Below are positions 38,638 through 52,600 of a stretch of 64,000 bases of DNA, one piece after another. Made by a program: the position numbers and the translations under genes. Source of the stretch: Micropterus salmoides (lineage: Eukaryota; Chordata; Actinopteri; Centrarchiformes; Centrarchidae); assembly GCF_014851395.1 (NCBI RefSeq), contig NW_024040928.1, positions 16,817,012 to 16,881,011 on the forward strand, given 5' to 3'. The notes beneath the pieces are model-generated. The model did not search any database. It was given only the letters and a program-made list of their open reading frames with translations, and was not told the DNA's origin. Each line of letters opens with the position of its first letter. Positions within the stretch are counted from its first letter, which is position 1.

Positions 38638-41600
38638 CGTGCGTGTGCGTGCTTGATTGTGTTCCCTGGCCTCTCTCTTTATCTGTTCCTGCTGTCTCCT
38701 GACTTGCAGACAGCTGGCATTTAATATCCCTGCAGCATTGGCCATATATCCTGACACACATTCACATCTGAAAATAGCAGCTTGTTCGCTTCTCCCTGGT
38801 TTTCTGTGAAAGACTTATTCAGGTTTGATTCAACACCTTAGTTCAGGCGATCAGTGTATGTACAATGGGATCTGTTGTAGTGGTTATGTGTGAAGTTGAG
38901 GCACGCACCCCTTGCGGTGGTTGTACATGCGGTTCAGGCGGTCCCACTCGGTGTTGAGCTGTGTCAGGGCCTCTCCAATCTGGGCAACCTCAGCAGGCGA
39001 AGCATCCAGAATGGCATCCGGCTGGCGCTCATGGATCCCTGTGACCTGCTCACCAAGACGCTCTAGACTATCTTTGATATTCTACAAGAAGACAAATGCA
39101 AGATGAAGGAAAAGTAACCGCAAGGTTGGAGAGGTAGGGGGAAAACTCGAATTAAAGCAGCGGCTAGGAAGTTCACAAAGGAAGTAGAATGTTAAGTGGC
39201 GCTAACAGAAGAAAATCACATCACTTCAGTTGTAGCAGCTGATTATCTGAGACAGGCTGACTTTAATATTTTGCTGATCACTTCTAAAGAAAGGACAGAT
39301 TTGCCCCGTGGTCTTATTCTGGAGTTTAATTCTTTATGGGACTGAGTAAAAGCTTAAATTCCCCAAAAAAAGTGATTACAATTTTAACGACAGATTTAAG
39401 GCCTTGGATATCAACACTTTGCACCTCAAGGTGCAGAACTAGCGCTTTGTATTAAATAATTTCCTCTATTTCTACTGCAAACGTGCCTAAACATGTTTAA
39501 CTTTATGAAAACAGTTTAATATCTTTTGTGACATGTTTATAATGACAATTTTTGACTTAGCAGGTTGGGTATATGAGCGACGACCCACCCTCAGAGTGTC
39601 CTCCTGGGTAGAAAAGTCTTCATAGAGCCCACCACTGAGCTCAGAGGAGTTCAGAAGCAATTCGTTGTCTGCCATGGCGAGGAGCACTTTGTTGATGTCC
39701 AACAGGTAGTCGGAGGGTTTTAGAGAGGGAGCGCTGCTACGCTCCACTGAAGACATCTCCTACGTCACACAGGAGAAGGAGAAAAACACAGGACAGAGGG
39801 AAGTGAGAGAGGAAAACTGTAACTGCTATAATACCTATTGTACCACATGATAATACAGACTATGCTGAACCAACACTATAGTCAACCCATGCAAGCACTT
39901 ACAGAAGAAGACACAACCCCACGATTAAACTGTAAACTGTACAAAACATGTGCTTATGCATGTGTGAATCCCCTCACCTCCACTGAAAATTGTCTTCTCT
40001 GCTCTGTGAAGGTGTGAGTAGATGACAAATCCACGGACACTTCCACCTGCCGGATTTGTAGTACCCTCAACTCCTAAAGCAAGCAATTTGACCAAACCAC
40101 AACAGTGCACAAATGGCAAACACAATATGACAGTTAGCTGTGTTTTCATAGATAAAAAAAAAACATTTCAGTATATGTCCTGCATAAGGAAGACACAGCA
40201 TATTTTGTGATGCATCTCACCCTGCGTGCGGAATATTGGCTCTGCAGCCGGAGCAGGAGAAGTCTCAACTCTTCTCTCTGGCCGTCGTCTGAAGTTTGCT
40301 GAAGCAGTTCTTCTCCTCTTCTCAGCAAGTCTTCCACACTGGCTTTTTCCTCATCCATCTGGTGCAGAGAGCGACAAATGAATGAGCTCAAGAGATTCAG
40401 ATGAGATGTTTGTTTGTTTTTTGTTTTTTAAATAGAGCAGTCTTCAATACATCCTAAATCTATATATTAATTCAGTTAGCATAGAACATAACAACCTACA
40501 CACCAGAAACTGTCATTAGCTTAGTAAGTTCCTCCTTTGCTAAACAAGCAACAAGTTCAGACGCTGTAGACACTCATGAAAATACTGTTTACAACATAAC
40601 AAGAGCTTGCTCTGGCATGCTGACCTTGCTTTGGACTGGTCAGGTTTGCTTAACGTCATAAACCTTGATAACACCGCTTGAATTCCAGACTTGTTTGACC
40701 TTGAAATATCCAATCAAAGCTTTTCTTATCAGGTGCAGCTTTATATAGCCAGTGGCCTGTCATCTTCTTCATAGAAAATCTCATTCTCAATTGTCAGTCT
40801 CAGAGTGAGAATAATAAGCAACCTGGGGCAATTTTCTCTGTGTTTTCAAATTTCTCTGTGAAATTATTAGATGGCTAACCTTTACCGCAACCAAACAATG
40901 GACAGAGCGCCTATTTCCCTATCTGCAATACGCCAACATTTGGTGCTCTATTTTAATGAAGGAATTACTACTTTTCTGCTTATGCCTAGTCTGTGTACGT
41001 ATCTCATAATTTTACCATCATTAACAGTCATCATCACTGTGAGTACTTTATTTGAAATTTTTTAAAAAAGCACAAAATTGAAAGGTGACCTTGTGTACCT
41101 TGTCATCGTCCAGGACATTTACTGGGTCTTGCTGCTGCTGCAGAGCCATCAGCGTGTCCTGAAGCTCAGCTTGAAGCTCCTTCACCTCACTGAGGACCAG
41201 AGCATCAGCAGGACTCTCTGCTCGGATCTCCTGGCTGTGAATGACCTGATGACAGAGCACAAACGTACCTCAGGTCAAGACAGGTAAAATAAATGCAATT
41301 ATCTGAATGCACGCTCAAAAGATTTTTTGAGAAACTTTTTTTGGACTTTTCTCTAAAAAGTCTATTTAAGTCTATATATCTTCTATATTCTTTGTCAAAA
41401 CCTGTACTACTCTTTCTTGTACCTGCTGGTTTAACTCCACACCACCTGACTCCAGACTGGTCATCATCTGAACACCAAAAGACAAGAAAAAGATGGAGTG
41501 ACAGTACAGACTTTGTATGTGAGACTCTAACCTTTTTTCTGTGAGTGTAGCACTATTAAATTCCACACTGAATCCACATTAGTAAAGCTGGTGATGGATG

Positions 41601-43621
41601 TTTGCTTGTTTGATGCAGTGATTTTCGGTTTTCATACAGTTTGTGCTTTTGTACCTTCGCAGTTTTGATGTGTTGGGAGACTTTGTCGAAGTTGCAGTTG
41701 AGCTCAGCCAGTTTAGGCTCCACCACATCTCGGCAGGCAGGCCCCCTGCTGGTCATCAGGATGATGGCCTGGTCCTTCACGTTGTCCACGCGCAGACTGA
41801 TGTCCTCCAGCTCCTCTAGCATGCTCTGAGGACAGACCATAGAGTAGCGGGTCATCTATTTATCTATCAGTTCTATCAGCTATCAGTCATTCTCTCTCAG
41901 ACTGGATGGTAGTGTAGCCTTGGTTCAGACCAAAGAGCTCAGCACAGCATGTACTAATCAAGGTTAGCAGCCTGCGGTACTAGCTGATATTTATTGGAGA
42001 CCTTCAGTTGTCATGGAAGGGAAGGGTTAAGAATTTAATATAACTGCAAGATAAATTACTTGACACTAAAAAATAAAAGGTTAAGCTTCTCCTCTTTCCA
42101 CATTTAGCCACTTTCTTCAGACTTCAACAAACCTCTCTCTTGGCCCACCCCGATTAGCTCTCAGTCTCTTTTTTATTCCATTTGGTAACACATGGTGAAG
42201 TTGGCGATTATTAAGAACAATACAAAAAAAACTTAATAGTGTCCAAATATGTGTGCTTCTTAAAAATTTCCATCTTACCCAAGCATAAAACACTTCTGCT
42301 GTGAACAATCCAAAATGGGGCATTTAGCATTAAAATCTCTCCACCACAAGGTAACAGGATGGATCCTAGCAGAATGCATTTCCTTGCCAGAGGTAGTGAT
42401 TTCCATAAAGCAATTATAAACTACTATTACATACTTCTAACCTTGTCATGGTATGAACTCTGGCAGTTCTTATATTTACTTGACACTACAGTCAATGAAA
42501 AATAGTATAAACTCAATACTTATGATAATATGGAAAAGACAGATTTTAACTATCCTTCATGTACCATGTCCTGTATCCACACTTTTTCTTCATACTAATG
42601 TTTTCTCTCTCACACGACTCCCTCTGACGACTTACCTTGACCACCTTTTCCCTCTCTGTCGGGGCGAGCCGCTCAGCCTCATCCAGGTGGATCTGGGTCT
42701 GGTAAAGCCAGGTGCTGATGTGAGCCAAGTTCTCATCGAATATTTCCACTTCATTCTGGTGACTCTGCAGACATACAATGAAAAAACAGAGCTCTGTGTT
42801 TCCATAAGGAATACAAACATGAATTACTGTTAAAAAGGTCCTCCTGTGTTTTCCCTATTTTCTACTTAATCTAAAACAAAGACAATTATGTTAATAATGA
42901 CTTTCTGAGTTTTCCACAACCTTTACATGACTTGCTGCACAATCACACGAAGAAGTACGTCTTAGTTTAAATAAAATGGTGAATATATCTTTACTGAAGA
43001 GGTAATTTGGGTGTCCCTGTTTTGTTCTTGATTTGAAGTGTATGTCTTTGCCCAGCTACTGCAATAACTTGACTTACACAGCATAATGAGGAAATGTTTT
43101 ATTTTGGTTGTAAATCTTTTTTTTTTCCTTTCAACTTCACATGTGCTTAAATTATTCCAGCACATTTGATAGGACTTATAAATGCAGCAATAATTAAAAT
43201 AATTATTATTACACAGAATAATTGCATACTAAATGGCACAGCCAAGTATCCTCTGTACACTTGTATCCTCTGTACACTTGCAAATAACGGCAAGTAAAAG
43301 CATTGTTTAAGCATATCGCTATAAAACTTAAAGCAGGAGGGAGAATCAACTTACTCAGAGGACATTAAATAAGTAACACAGCAACTCTTTATTTATTAAG
43401 CCTTGCTGCATAAAATATTTGCACTCACCAGCACAGCACTAAGCCAGTCCTCGGTCCAGGTGCGGACGCGGCCCCAGGCTTCATTGAGGCCAAAGAGTTT
43501 GTCCTCCAACTGAGCCTCGCTGCCCTCCACAAGAGTCTGCAGACCAGCACTGGTCTCCATCAGGCTGGACAACTCAACCTTACGACGCTCCGATTCCTTC
43601 AGCAGGCCCTGGTGGAGGGAC

Positions 43622-43656
<35 letters not shown>

Positions 43657-45135
43657 GTAAATCAAACCATAAATAAGGCATAAAATACAGGTAACATAAA
43701 CCAAACATAATACCATGAATTTAATTTATTCCCCCTTTAACTGCATATACATTTTAAAACTGTTACTTACTCATACTTATGTATGAACTTGTGACTCATT
43801 TTAAACTCATACTGTTTCAGTTTTAATACCATTGTACAGTGTGTAGGATCATATAAAATTTTAAGTCCTTTTCACTGAATTGGGATCTCAGAGATGGGAT
43901 GAGTACCAATAGCATGACAAAAAGCATCCGTATAATTCTGACCACCTTTTCTCCATTTAAAGGGTGGATATGGATTCAATCAATGTTTTTTAATACTGTA
44001 GCTGTCCTCTTTTCAGACTGTCTCTCTGCACCACCTACTGGCTGGAAGCAGAAGCACTTCTTTGCACCCTCTGAAGACATGTGATAAAAGGTTTGGTAAG
44101 TTACTCACATTAGCCCATGCTATCTCAGCATCAATGTCAGCTGGCATGTCTCCACAGCTGTTCTTCTGCTGGAGCTGAGCCTCATTGGTGGTCAGCCACT
44201 CTTGCAGGGCGGCGCTCTCCTTCTGGAACTTTTGAGACAGAGACAAAGCTTTTTCCAGGTCCTGCTTACCCTCTGTCACCTGTAAAGAGAAGATAAATGA
44301 AGTTGACTTAAAATGGAGATAGAGATATTTAATATTACTTATAATCCTACACGAGCTGCGTTTAGTAGAATGAGGTGAATTCATATGCTTTAAATGTTCC
44401 CTAAAAATATGTTACCTGTGCCCCCAGGTCATTGTAGAGCAGTTTGAGAGCAGTGAGCTGTTCGTCCATGCCCTTCGGGTTTTCCGTCTGCTGTTTCTGT
44501 ACAATCTGTCGACCTGTCTTTATCACCGTCTCCACCTCCAGCTTCACCTCACTCAGCAACTTGTAAAGTTTCTATAAATAAATTAAAAATGAAAATGAGC
44601 CTATGACTGAGGTACTTTTGTCTGCATAAATAGGTAGCTATTTATGTTTATGTATCTTTAAATAATTGTATACCGCGTTGAACATTTGTAAAACACAGAA
44701 CAATTCATCCAATCAGCAATTGTTTAAAAGAGAGAAAGTTTGCAGCTCTCACCATGCAACCACTGAGGTGGGACTGGATTTTTTCTGGATCCACATCCCC
44801 GACATCCAGAATGTGCAGCTCAGCCTTGGCGCCATCCAGGACCCTCTTACAGTCCAACATGCGCTGCTCAAAGTTAGCTGGCTTCTGGAACAGCTGGTAC
44901 TTTGTGGAGATCTCCCTAAGTTTCCTCTGCAGTGGGGGAAATGAGAGATTTCTAAAGGTCATATAATTGGAATATCATCAAAAAGTTGATTTATTCCATT
45001 CAAAAAGTGAAACTTGGATATTATATTCACTCATCACACACAGACTGATATATTTCAAATGTTTATTTCATTTAATTGTGATGATTAAAAGAATGATGAA
45101 AATCCCAAATTCAGTATCTCCGAAAATTAGAATAT

Positions 45136-45168
<33 letters not shown>

Positions 45169-46626
45169 CCTTATTTGTAGAGCACTTTTCAAAAACAAGT
45201 TACAAAGTGCTTTAACAAGTGTAAAGAATAATACAAAAAAGATAAGAGCATGAAAATTTAATATAAAATTAGTAAAATACAATAAAATAAAAGGGATAAA
45301 ATAAAGTCAAATAAGATCGGGAAAGGCTCTCCTATAAAAGTATGTTTTAAGAAGGGACTTAAAAGAGTTCACCGACTCAGCCGACCTGATTTCCTCGGGC
45401 AGGCTGTTCCAGAGCCTCGGGGCCCTGACAGAAAACGCTCTGTCCCCTTTAGTTTTCAGTCGAGACTCTGGAACAGACAACAGACCTCTGCCCGAGGATC
45501 TCAAGGTACGTGCTGGTGCGTATGGGACTAAAAGGTCAGAAATATAACAAGGCGAGAGGCCATGAAGAGCTTTAAAAGTGATCAATAGAATTTTAAAGTC
45601 AATTCTAAAACATACTGGGAGCCAATGTAATGAAGCTAAAATAGGAGTAATGTGGTCATATTTCTTTGTTCTGGTTAAAAGCCTGGCAGCTGAGTTCTGG
45701 ACAGTCTGGAGTCGATCAATAGATTTTTGGGTTAAACAGGTGAAAAGGCTGTTGCAATAATCCAGGCGTGATGAGATGAAGGCGTGTAAAATGGTCTCGG
45801 TGTCCTTAAAAGTTAACATAGATCGAATTTTAGCTATATTTCTAAGTTGATAAAAACATGATTGAACAAGCTTTGTAGTGTGCTGCTCGAAATTTAAGCA
45901 AATTTAATATTTAATAAAATTTAATATTACTTAAGACCAATACAAAAAAGGATTTATACTACAGCAATGCGGCGTGGCATGGAGTCGATCAGTCTGTGGC
46001 ACTGCTCAGGTGTTATGAGAGTGGCTTGACACAAGGAATGCGACAGCTGAAACCCATGTCTTGCATACGTCTGTGCGTGGTGGTTCTTGAAGCACTGACT
46101 CCAGCTGCAGTCCACTCTTTGTGAATCTCCCCCACATTTTTGAATGGGGTTTGTTTCACAATCCTCTCCAGGGTGCGGTTATCCCTATTGCTTGTACACT
46201 TTTTTCTACCACATCTTTTCCTTCCCTTCGCCTCTCTATTAATGTGCTTGGACACAGAGCTCTGTGAACAGACAGCCTCTTTAGCAATGACCTTTTGTGT
46301 CTTGCCCTCCTTGTGCAAGGTGTCAATGGCCGTCTTTTGGACAGCTGTCAAGTCAGCAGTCTTCCCCATGATTGTGTAGCCTACAGAACTAGACTGGGAG
46401 ACCATTTAAAGGCCTTTGCAGGTGTTTTGAGTTAATTAGCTGATTAGAGTGTGGCACCAGGTGTCCTCAATATTGAACCTTTTCACAATAAATCTAATTT
46501 TCTGAGATACTGATTTTGGGGTTTTCATTAGTTGTCAGTTATAATCATCAAAATTAAACACTTGAAATATATCAGTCTGTGTAGAATGAATGTATACATT
46601 ATACAAGTTTCACTTTCCATATACAC

Positions 46627-46672
<46 letters not shown>

Positions 46673-49600
46673 CTCATATTAGCAATAATGACAGTGTTTA
46701 ATAAGAATGTTACATTTCAGAAACTATTTAGCAAACATCGGCACAATTATTACATGTATTTATTTTAATATCATGATTAAGCAGTGATGGTGGCTGGAGG
46801 AGAACCCAATCTGACATCAGTTCCCTGTGTTTCCTGATGTCCTCCAGCAGGAGTCAGTGTTACCTGTAGTTGGTCCAGCATGGTTCCACCTCGAGCAGCT
46901 TTGCCATCAGTGGTGGGGGGGGGCAAGTTGGCCACGTTCCTCCTTCTCATCTCCTCCACCGTCAACTCGTGGGCTGCGATCTCTGCCCCGATGGTCTGAA
47001 GGAAAAGTGGAACTTTTATACAACATAAATGTATACAGTATGTAGACTCATACAGACAGACATTATGAATTCATTAGGTTTTTCCAAATGTTTACATACA
47101 AGACCTCTGTATGTAATACTATGAAATCTTTAGACTTTGTGGTATGTTTTATGCTACTTAGGACCTCAACAAAGACCAATTTAACAACCAAAACATGTAC
47201 TATGAATAAATATGTTTATTCTGAAAGTTTTTCAGACTGCTGACTACTGCTTAGTCTTCCAACGTGTCATTGTGTGTATATTATATTAATATTGTACTAC
47301 TGTTCCATGAGTCTCTAAGTGAAGCAAGAGCCTTCAGACAAGTGAGATGATACTGCCTGAAGTAAGATCCATCAAGTTTGGGTGCTTCCCAACTGTCAAC
47401 GTCTTGTCTGATAAAGTGCAATTTATACTCCTGCGTCGAATCGACGGCGTAGCCTCTGCATAGCCCCCTACCCTACACCGTCACCTACGTCGTAGCCTGA
47501 TGTGCACCTCCTCAAAAATGTAACTACACGTCGAGGCGACGCGGATTGTAACTCCTCTGGGTGTGAGAGTGTGTATTGTCCACATGCGTACTGTACCTGC
47601 GCCTCCTGCGGGAGCTGGAAGGCGTCGATGCGGTCCGTGAGGTAAGAGGTGAGTGTGTGGTCCAGCTGGCTCAGAGACTCCTGCAGTGTTTGGAGCGCCT
47701 GTTCGTTCTCCTTCAGGGTGTGCAGCTGCTGCTCAAGGCTGATCTGCCTGTTCACCGCCTGGTTGGACATCAAGTCATGGCGCTTTAAATCTTTCATGTC
47801 AATATTCTGATATTCCAGATTCAAGAAACTAAGGGGAAGTGCATGTCCTAAAACTGTAGATGGAGAAGACTAAATATAATAGCTATTACCAACTGTACTC
47901 AGGAACGTACACACCCATCTGAAATAGTGTTTTTCCGTTGTGTTTGACGTGATGTGATAATACAACATGCAAAATAATAGATTCACACAAATATACTGTG
48001 TACCCAGTGAAAAATTGTAAAATAAATTTTGTGCTGATATAATGTGACATACAGTGAAAATATAAATATTTAATACATGTTTATATAACTAGTATTAAAA
48101 CATAAATGTGTTTATTATCACTATCAATATAAATCTGGTGACTATTTTCTGTGTATAGCCTATAGATATGTTTAGTTGGATATGATCAAATGCAAATAAA
48201 TAAAAGAATAAGTATATAATAAGTAAAATAAATAATAAGTCAAATAAAATGCATAGGTCTAACTTTACTGAAAAAGAACACAAACTCATAATCTAAAGTA
48301 AGAAACACACACACATCCCACATTTGCTTACACACAAAGACAAGGTCCTGACCTGGTGGTTGAGCTGCTCGTAACGGGAATTGAAGGCCTCTAGTTTTTC
48401 GCTAATGAGTTCATCTAGTATGCCCCCATCAATCAACGTCTGACCCAGCTCTCTGATTTGTGTCCGGTTGTCCCCAGGGTGGCGAAGCGCACTCTCCAAA
48501 GACTGGTGGTGAACGGAGAAAGGGAGAAAAGGGTAAATTTAGGGGCAAAGGGAAATCAAGCAAAAATGGAAGGAAATGGAGTGTGAGGATGTGAAATTCC
48601 CGGACAAAAATAAAATAGTCCTTCGATAAAGCCGCAATCAAGATCAAGAAAGGTAAACTGCTTCACGGTTACAAAAATTTGCCACGAGAAACGAGGAAAA
48701 AATTTAATGAAATACCTAGAAAACAAACACTCGACCACTAGAGAGAAACAAGAAATCCAGTGAAGTAGTGAAAAAAAATGTGTGTGTGTGTGTGTGTGTG
48801 TGTGAAAAATTGAGAAAGAACCAAAAGGCTGAGAAAACAGATGGATTGCAGATGCAAGAATTGCTATGTTGGGTGTGTCAGATGGAGGCAAACCGAAAAA
48901 AAGATGATAACTGAACGCGAAATGAGAGACAAGTGAGAGACAAGCTTGTCGAGTGACTGCACTTGTTTGGCTCCAACAGTCATTGTTTACGTGGGGTCAT
49001 TAAATGTGCTTTTCCTTCCCGGAGGTAATGGACAGAGAGAGAGAGAGAACGACAGCACCCCTCCAGAAGGGTGAGTCTGATTAGGAAAGAGGGAGGATGG
49101 AAAGGGTGACGGGTGAGAGAGGAAGGTTTTGAAGAATAGAGAGGGAGAGAGAGAAAGAAAGAAAAACAGCAAAAAACACATAAGGACAAAGAGGAGAAGG
49201 GTTGTCTTCAAGGGTCTTCAATTTCCTGCATCACTATGCAATGTTACAGAAGCAGCACTGTGATTAAAGTGAGTTTGACAGTTGTGCTGCAGGCAGTTTA
49301 CAGATATAGTAACAGAGCGAGACATAGCAGAAGAAATTTGGGAGACAAAGTCAAAGACAATGAAGTTATTAACAGAGTTAGAGTATTAAATGGATGGTTT
49401 GGTTTATGAAATTTGAAATGTTTCCTGTCTCAGACCAATGAATGCACATATTTGATATGCCTCTATTGGATCATGCAGCAGCTTCTTTGAAATACAGTGT
49501 AGGTACAGGAATAAGTTCAGAATAAATACAATTGTGCACATATTCAAAGATGAATGGCTGGTCTAACTAAAAAATATATTTATATAAGTACCTCATTTCC

Positions 49601-52600
49601 ACAATGAGTAACAAAGATTATATGAGACTTCTTATTTACTTTCTGTTGAAATGTGCCTGCAGCCACGGAGGATGAATATGTGCATTTTCAAAAAGGTTTA
49701 TCCAAAAGTAATCCAGTAGTTGTTATTTCCAGTAGTTATTTCTATGTTTGTACGTTATGGGAGAATTTGTACAATAAATTTATTTATTTTGTTCAAGTGT
49801 TACCAGAAGGTGTCTTATTATATGTTTGATGTTTGCATCAATAATATAGCAGCGTCTATGTGCGGGATGGACCAAATGTTTGGCATGGCATGTAAATCCA
49901 AACTAACCACAGACAATGTAAAGAAAAAATTATATGTTCATATGTTAATTGAGACCAACAACAGCACTGTGTCAAAGGATGGTGAATCTCCTGTACTTCT
50001 GGTACAGCTCAGCAAAGCTAGTCTCCCCCTTGAACATATTCAAACTGCACACATAGAAAGGCATTCATGATAATTAAAGAAGTAAAGTAAGAAAAATATG
50101 AATACTCCACAAAACCTTAATATTCCCTTTCACAAATTGAGAGAATTACCAGAAGAGAAAGAGAAGATTAAACGCTATAAGATCACAGATTAATTAAATG
50201 TGATCACAGTAAGTATATGTGTGTGTGTTTGCATTTGTACCTCCAGAGCTTCATTGACAGCCTCACTGCTCTCTGGTACATTGTCAGTACCTTGGATCTT
50301 CTCCCCCAGAGTGTTGAGCCAAACATGCTCCATATCCAGGTACTGAAGCAGCTCCATCCAACAGGACCAAACCTCCTACAGAATATCCCCAGCACACACA
50401 TAAACACAGTCAAAAACATCTAAATACAAAAACATGAATAAATTACTATTAAGTGACAGCTCTATCAAATGTTCTCACTTGCAAATCTTAAAGGACAATA
50501 TAAAAAACACTTCCCTGTGAGGCACTGAAAAAGGACTCAAATTAAAATGCAAAACTCTATGGTGAGTACTAGACTTAAGGCAAAGGCTATACATGAGCAA
50601 AAGCACAACTCAGTGACGTGTCTGACCTTTACCCTGCAGAGTCGGGGGGATGATGATAACAGTGCCCCAATCTATGATTTTACACTCACAGATTAGCTCT
50701 GGAATCCAGAATCACCGGTGCCCTCCCAGCTTCTCTTGTTCTTCGCATGAAAATTAACAAAAGGAGCTCACGAAATGACACATCACATAAACCTACATGT
50801 CATTCCCTTTCTGAAGCATGGGAGTTACAAGCTGACGGATAAATTGGGCCATTCATGCATAAAATGTGTCACAACAGCTGTTTTTTTTTTGTTTTGTTTT
50901 TTACCAGAAAAATACTTTAACCCTAAATTCAAAGCCAACATAAATCCCTAATGACTAGGAGCATCTTCTTTTTCCATCTAAAATCACAAACTGCGTGACA
51001 CTGTGGTGCAAGTACATTTTTGCAAAAATAAAAGCATAGGTGGCCATCATTTTCAACAGACATCTGTCAGACAGCCAATATTTTTATTCAACTTTTAAAC
51101 TTCTCCAACACAAAAGGACCTCATGTCCACAAACATTACCTCTAGAGTGTGGCACTTGCTCTTGAAGCGGTCACAAAGCTTGTGGTAGTTAGCTAGTACC
51201 CCCTCTAGCTCTGAGGTCAGCTCCTGTCCACTGTCTCCACCAGGGGGCGATGTCCTGGATACCAGCATGTTGATGCTGTCTTTCAGGATCTTTACCTTCA
51301 CCTCCTTCTGCAGCACATCCTCTTTAGCCCTCTGGGAGAGATGAGGACAGATAAGAAAACGACAGCAACAAAGAGACTTAGTCCCACACACAAAGCACAG
51401 TCAAAATATCTTTGTTTATCAGAGAATAACCATATTCCCCCAAAGTTCCTAAATGTTCCTGTTAGTTTATATTCACGCATCCACTCCCACCTTCATCTCC
51501 TCTAGCGATGCTTCCAGCTCCTCAGGACTCTTATATTCAAAGTCCCTCATGAGAAACTCCTCATCAACCTGTGTCATCCACTCCTGCATCTCCGCCAAGT
51601 CCTTCCTCAGATTCACATGCCTCTCCTGACTCTCCGCCACACGCTCCTGATGGCTCAGCAGCTGGAGGGAAGCATACAACATCAGGTTTGTAAGTGAAAC
51701 AAAAAGCTACGTGACCTAAAGTCAAGCTGTAAATTCTGTCTGTCCCTATCAGACTTTAAGCTACACAAGATGTCTTACCTGCTTGCTAGTGAGACTAAAA
51801 TGACACTGCAACAACGTGAATGGATTCAGGCACACATAAACACAAAATAAGAAGCCATATTTCTTTCATACATGAATTACAGGACGTAAAAGCGCACAAT
51901 GAAAACTCACCTGTTTGCTGAGCGTGTCCCATCTGCCCCGGCACTCGTCCAACTTATCCTGCCCCCACTTGGCTAGTCCTGGGACTGCAGATCCCTGTAC
52001 AGAGCCCACATTCTCTCCCATCTGCTTCAGTGAACCTTCCACTGACTCCATCTCATTCACATACTCCTTGTTAGCAGGAAGAGAGAGAAATTAAGACGGA
52101 TAACGAATAATACTTTGCAGATATTTAAATCCAATACAATAGTAAACAGGTCATCTGAAAAATGCAAAATCTAACTTTTAAGCAGTAAGTCATGATGCCT
52201 TTACCATTAGAATGTCAAAATCTGTTGGATAGAAAACCAATGTTTTCATTTTTTGCATTGTCCTCTAACCTTGCATTGGCTAAGCTCTTCCTGTAGACGC
52301 TCCTTGTCGCCCAACCCCGTCGCATCACGAGACAGCAGTTCCTCAACTGCAACCAACCAACGTTCCACTTCCACTAAACGCACCTAATATCAACAATAAT
52401 GTTCATATTTGAAATAAATAAAGATAAAAAACCTCAATGTGACACTTCACTAAGCTGTAATCACTAATTACAGCTACTCTACCTGATTTTCCTTCATGCT
52501 ACCCAGGATGCACTTCAGTGTCCCCAGCTCCTCACGGGCCCTGGAGGACAGTTTACTCCATCGTTGTAGTTCTGCAGGATCGGAGGCTTGCTGTGTTTGC

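Larger units (their letters stand above)
44957..46620 (-). mobile_element. Tc1/mariner-like transposon, internally deleted, with a nested LINE
   Basis: The left inverted-repeat arm (44957-45130: ggtcatataattggaatatc ... aaaaagtgaaacttggatat ... cagactgatatatttcaaat ... cagtatctccgaaaattaga) is mirrored by the right arm (about 46475-46620), which contains atcagtctgtgtagaatgaa and acaagtttcactttcc. The right arm breaks off in a CA microsatellite. Between the arms, the minus-strand frame 46013-46405 encodes the helix-turn-helix N-terminal part of a Tc1-type transposase (GKTADLTAVQKTAIDTLHKE ... CSQSSVSKHINREAKGRKRC). The DDE catalytic region is missing. The interior joins tcaggtgttatgaga directly to gtggcttgacacaagg, as in a deleted non-autonomous copy. 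The LINE at 45131-45925 interrupts the left arm boundary. Confidence 0.85.

Noticed and set aside
45307..45819. A host protein of 170 residues on the minus strand
   Set aside because: It is the C-terminal end of a LINE reverse transcriptase ORF with its 3' tail, inserted in a transposon.
46013..46405. A host helix-turn-helix gene
   Set aside because: It is the N-terminal part of a Tc1-like transposase between transposon inverted repeats, lacking the catalytic domain.
49720..50070. A 116-codon plus-strand frame in intron 28
   Set aside because: No similarity I recognise, AT-rich codons, no promoter or splice context; most likely chance.
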